This document shows positions 60,301 through 64,000 of a stretch of DNA of 64,000 nt, piece by piece; the stretch's first letter is position 1, and each line of letters begins with the position of its first letter. The notes under the pieces are model-generated. The model did no database searches. It saw only the letters and a program-made list of their open reading frames with translations, and was not told the origin of the DNA. This DNA comes from Schistosoma mansoni (taxonomy: Eukaryota > Platyhelminthes > Trematoda > Strigeidida > Schistosomatidae), in NCBI RefSeq assembly GCF_000237925.1, contig NW_017386017.1, forward strand, positions 558,001 through 622,000. Reading direction: 5' to 3'. The position numbers and the translations under genes were made by a program.

Positions 60301-60944
60301 GTGCTGCGCTCGACTCACCCTTATCACCATCACATCATCCATCAAATAATATACATCATCATACTCATACTCCTCAAACTCATCACACTACTCATTCTCC
60401 TCCACACTCTCCACCTCATTCAACTCCTCATTCTCTTAATCCATCTCCTTATAATTCTCCTCCTCATCCACATCCACATCCACATCATCTTCATCATCAT
60501 CACAAAGACCACAAAGACCAACAGCAACAAACAAATCACATTCATCACTACACATAAGCAAACTATGTCAAGCATAACACATCAGAACAACACTAAACAA
60601 ACCATCAACCTCATCAAATTCCGAATCAGTATGCATTCTACGGTGTACAAATCTAACATCAAGTGTGTATGTCCATCATCAGTATTTGAGATATGTAAAA
60701 ATAAAAACGAGGAGTTCGCATACCACTGAGATAATCCACTCACAACGTTACTCGAATCTACTCGATCTGCCAAGGCGTGCTTTTATATATACGAGTCGTT
60801 TTTTCGTGGATGCACCGCTGTCTCTTCGATTTTTTAAATGTAATCTTTCTTTTTCTTTATTGTCTTCTGTTATTTTTCGTAACTCTTCTTGTTTTTAATT
60901 CGATTGATCATCACATTTACCTTGATATTTGAATTCATTGATTA

Positions 60945-61135
60945 AATCGGAATATTATATGGTCCTTCCGCTTCGCCGTTCCTGATTTTTCTGATGACCG
61001 TCCTTATTTCTTCGATTATTTGCTGGTTACGTTTGAAGATACTGCAGTTTTTGTAGTTTGACAACGCTTTATCAGTAACACTATAATCCAATCTCGCCCA
61101 CACAGTGAAATCAAAAGTCAGAAGCACAGATGTTG
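60945..61135 (-). mobile_element. RTE LINE scrap
   Basis: The minus strand encodes IIEEIRTVIRKIRNGEAEGP and YNIP, matching the RTE segment that precedes the reverse transcriptase (compare 45650-45710). Short and isolated. Confidence 0.65.
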
Positions 61136-62439
61136 GAAGATATATTTGATGAGTTTTCAGTATATCCAGGGGTGACTGATTTAATCTGGCTAGTGATCGC
61201 AGGAGACGTTCGAAACCCTGATCTGCTGCGGATACATGACCGAGCGCCTTCAGCTAAATGAGTCCATCAAAACTAATGTGGTCAGCATCCAATGTCGAAC
61301 CCCTACACCTTGTATGGTCAGATCCATGTGTGTTCCTACAGGTCCCAGTACCACTCCTCTCTCATATAATTTATCCTAGTATTCAAAAGTACTTTACTTT
61401 TTACGGCACTATTGACTTGCTGTTACTTCCGTAATAGCTCTTCGGTTTTCATGTGAATTTGTGATCTTCTGTACATATATGCCTCTTACCTTCATTATCT
61501 TATATTGCTACGCTCATTCTCCCAGTGTGTACTCACGTATATGTTTGTCACTTGTTCTTTATACCATGTCTCTCTCTGTCACACCATGCATTATCTCATT
61601 TTAGCTGTGCTGATGCTTATGATAAGTAATATACGGTGCTGGTACGCATGCTTTCTCGTCGCCTTACTTTCCCGTTCCTCATTTTTCTGAGTGAAAGAGT
61701 TAATAAAATAAACTCATCCAACTTATTCCACATCTGGCTTCTTATTGTTGTCGTTAGACAAATGGGGTTAGCCTATATGTAACAAACAGAAGATTTATGT
61801 TCATGGCTTTTGATGCTGCTCAGGCTAAAATGAAAGCCTATGATAAAAGAAACGTGAATATATATAATCTAGTTACTAGATAATCATCCAATAAGAATAT
61901 ATGTAGTGATAGTTCATAAGTAATTCTCACTGATTACAATTATATGATTTACTATCTATTTCCGGTGTACTAGTTACAGCGTCATATACTCACACTCACC
62001 TTTGGTTTGGTCTTATATAATTACTATTTTTCATTTCATGGCGTGACGCCGTCTGGTTTGTTTGTACATAAACCATGTATTCCTGAAAAATACGAATAGT
62101 ATAGTGGAGGCTGATATTTGTGTCCTGGACTGGACAGAGTAGGCTAGGCGAGAAGCTACTATACAGAGGACTAATAAAGACCCAAAGTTGACACAAGTCT
62201 ACTCGTTCTGTTTGATGTATCATTGGTTTATCCCAGGGACGAGGATACAGAAGTGGGTGTTCTGACTGGCGATTTTGCCACATGATATTCGACAGGTCAT
62301 CAGACATTACAGAAATTTTACAAAATAGGAGTTTCTGAGTAAACATGGAATTCAGACGTTTAATATCATGATTTATTGGACCATTTAACTTTCGATCTCC
62401 AGTGAAGCCTTTTCTCCTTGCATATCCCTTCTTTTTCTC
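61136..62439. other. Intergenic, nothing firm
   Basis: AT-rich. A 148-codon minus-strand frame at 61996-62442 has no recognisable domain or splice context and abuts the LINE, so it was not called a gene. Confidence 0.4.
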
Positions 62440-64000
62440 CATATAATGAACTGCGGGAACTCAGTAATGCCAATAATGCTCATCTGGTAGTAATATCTGA
62501 AACTTGGATACGTTCTCAGTTTACGGACCAGAAGCTAGCCATACCCGGGATGTCTTTGTTTTGAAATAACAGGAAAACAGGAATGGGGGTGAAGTAGCAT
62601 TATGCTTACGATCTTGCAAGAGTCTATCAATCTTGATGAATCCATATGGCAAGGTTGTCAACCACCTCGAGATGTCTAGTCGGAGTCATCTACAGGAAGC
62701 CCACTGCTGACACCGAGTACGACAATCGTATGCTGGAAGGATTATCCCGCTCTAATCGTCTCGGGATCACTCATATCCTGATTCTAGGGGACTTCAATCT
62801 TCCTAAAGTCAGTTTTGCGGAACATACGTACATTAGAGGTGAGAACTGTGATGAAGCTCGTTTCTTCAACCTCAGTGAAGATCTGGGATTATTCAAAAAT
62901 ATGAGGTCGGCAACTCGTAGGAGATACAGTCAGACGCCATCGCACTCCGACTGGGTACTTACAAACGACGAATTCCCAATTGACAACCTCCCAATCCTGG
63001 CTCCCCTGGGGAAAAGCGATCACGCTGTCATAGCCTTTTGTTTTATCATCAAGACTGAGCTAAGACATCCCACCAACAACAGGTGCTGGAATTTGAAACG
63101 GTTGAATGTATAAACTTTACAGGACAAGGTACAGCAGGTAGATTGGGAAGTTCACTCTCAACTTCATGTGGATGTTCCCTGGGATTTCTTACTGCACACG
63201 ATCTTATGTGCTACAAAGCAGTCTGTTCCTTAAATGGTCCCCGCAAAAGGCACTGTTGAGGGGGAATACAAACAAACTGGTAACAACGGCGCTTACAGGC
63301 GACACAAACAAATGAGGAACATATACACAAAGGCAACAAGAGAAGACAGGTTTCAGTACCAGATAAAGCTTATGGATAAATTTGTCTCCAATCCGGAAAG
63401 CTTATCCGTCATCCAGCCTCTCTTCGACAAGCCAAAACTGGAGCTTCCTGACTGTTTGGTCCTAATGGCCCGACGAATAACGACGGTGATGACGCTAACC
63501 TTCTGGCTAAACGGTACTCTCGGACATTTCAACCGACCAACACTAACTATATTGATGACAGCTTCATCTGCAACCTCATAGGACTTTCCGAAGTGAACCT
63601 GAATTGATGTACCGAAAACTGCAGCACCTAAGGAAAGACACTTCTCCTGGTCCGGATATGGTTCATTCTGCTATACTGAGGGAAGCAGCTTTAATCTTGG
63701 CAACATGACTTAGCGTGATGTTCTCACACTCGTTGAGTCGAGGTCTATTACCGGTAATTCGGAAACTGACTCACATCACACCAATTTCAAAGGAGTTCGA
63801 CGCAGCGAACCTTCAAGTTACCGGCGGATGGCTCTTCTTTCTATACCTTCAAAAAATATGGAGTCCCTGATATGCAACGGTATACACGACTATTTTTTTA
63901 TCCTTAAACTTCTATTCACCCCAACAGCGCGGTTTCAGGAAGGGTCATTCTTGTGTAACCAACCTACTGACTGCGGTGGACAGATGGACAAGCATCCTTG
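62440..64000 (+). mobile_element. CR1-type LINE, broken, running off the window
   Basis: The endonuclease domain shows VVISETWIRS (about 62490), VGVIYRKP, ILILGDFNLPKVSF (about 62780) and LGKSDHAVIAF. A linker follows, then the reverse transcriptase start QQRGFRKGHSCVTNLLTAV with VDRW near the right edge. The motif set fits the CR1/SR1 kind and not RTE. The frame is interrupted by several stops and shifts. The rest lies beyond 64000. Confidence 0.8.

Larger units (their letters stand above)
52666..60772. repeat. Tandem array of five ~1.6-kb units plus a stub, each with a tRNA-Leu gene
   Basis: Units 52666-54303 (1638 bp), 54304-55890 (1587), 55891-57483 (1593), 57484-59064 (1581) and 59065-60687 (1623), then 85 bp of a sixth (60688-60772). 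Length differences are fully explained by three features: a 42-bp block in units 1 and 5 only, 5/4/5/3/3 copies of ccacat, and one extra atc in unit 1. Other differences are a few point changes per unit. Long frames seen on both strands in every unit are low-complexity or run through the tRNA and are not supported as genes. Confidence 0.95.

Noticed and set aside
61996-62442. 148-codon minus-strand frame left of the CR1-type LINE
   Set aside because: No domain, signal or splice evidence and biased neither in codons nor in composition; kept only as anonymous sequence.

Overview
The window is eukaryotic and comes from a blood fluke, almost certainly genus Schistosoma. The evidence is AT-rich DNA with genes split by short and long introns, a 36-bp intron in a ribosomal protein gene, a parasite-type tyrosinase, SM-alpha-like SINEs carrying hammerhead ribozymes, and several LINE families of the RTE and CR1 type. 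I cannot name the species. Most of the 64 kb is intron or intergenic DNA filled with transposable elements.

Layout. (1) 2.4-20.9 kb, plus strand: seven 3' exons of an ERLEC1 (ER lectin 1) orthologue, encoding the linker and the complete second MRH lectin domain. Its introns hold a nearly whole RTE LINE (11.1-15.0 kb), a LINE 3' fragment, a Penelope-like GIY-YIG endonuclease fragment, several hammerhead SINEs and a 200-N assembly gap lying inside a palindrome. (2) 21.4-32.3 kb: a rearranged RTE copy, LTR-type fossils (a Ty3/Gypsy-like element at 28.5-30.3 kb and a pol scrap near 31.3 kb) and anonymous DNA. (3) 32.4-32.8 kb: a complete two-exon RPL31 (eL31) gene. (4) 32.8-41.4 kb: anonymous DNA with decayed RTE pieces and an SM-alpha SINE. 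(5) 41.5-50.7 kb, minus strand: a complete three-exon tyrosinase with all six copper-binding histidines. Its introns host a decayed RTE LINE, several ribozyme SINEs and, in intron 1 on the opposite strand, what looks like the end of a nested, unrecognised gene. (6) 52.7-60.8 kb: five near-identical ~1.6-kb tandem units plus a stub, each carrying one intron-containing tRNA-Leu(CAA) gene. (7) 60.8-64.0 kb: an RTE scrap and a CR1-type LINE running off the window.

Functionally, ERLEC1 is expected to act in ER glycoprotein quality control, RPL31 in the large ribosomal subunit, and tyrosinase in eggshell cross-linking in vitelline cells. These are neighbours and not a pathway. The observations most worth a second look are the hammerhead SINE family, some copies of which have inverted, foldback arms and others direct terminal repeats; the tRNA-Leu array, where two of five copies lack the short pol III T-run terminator; a 24-bp in-frame duplication in tyrosinase exon 2; and the nested gene.
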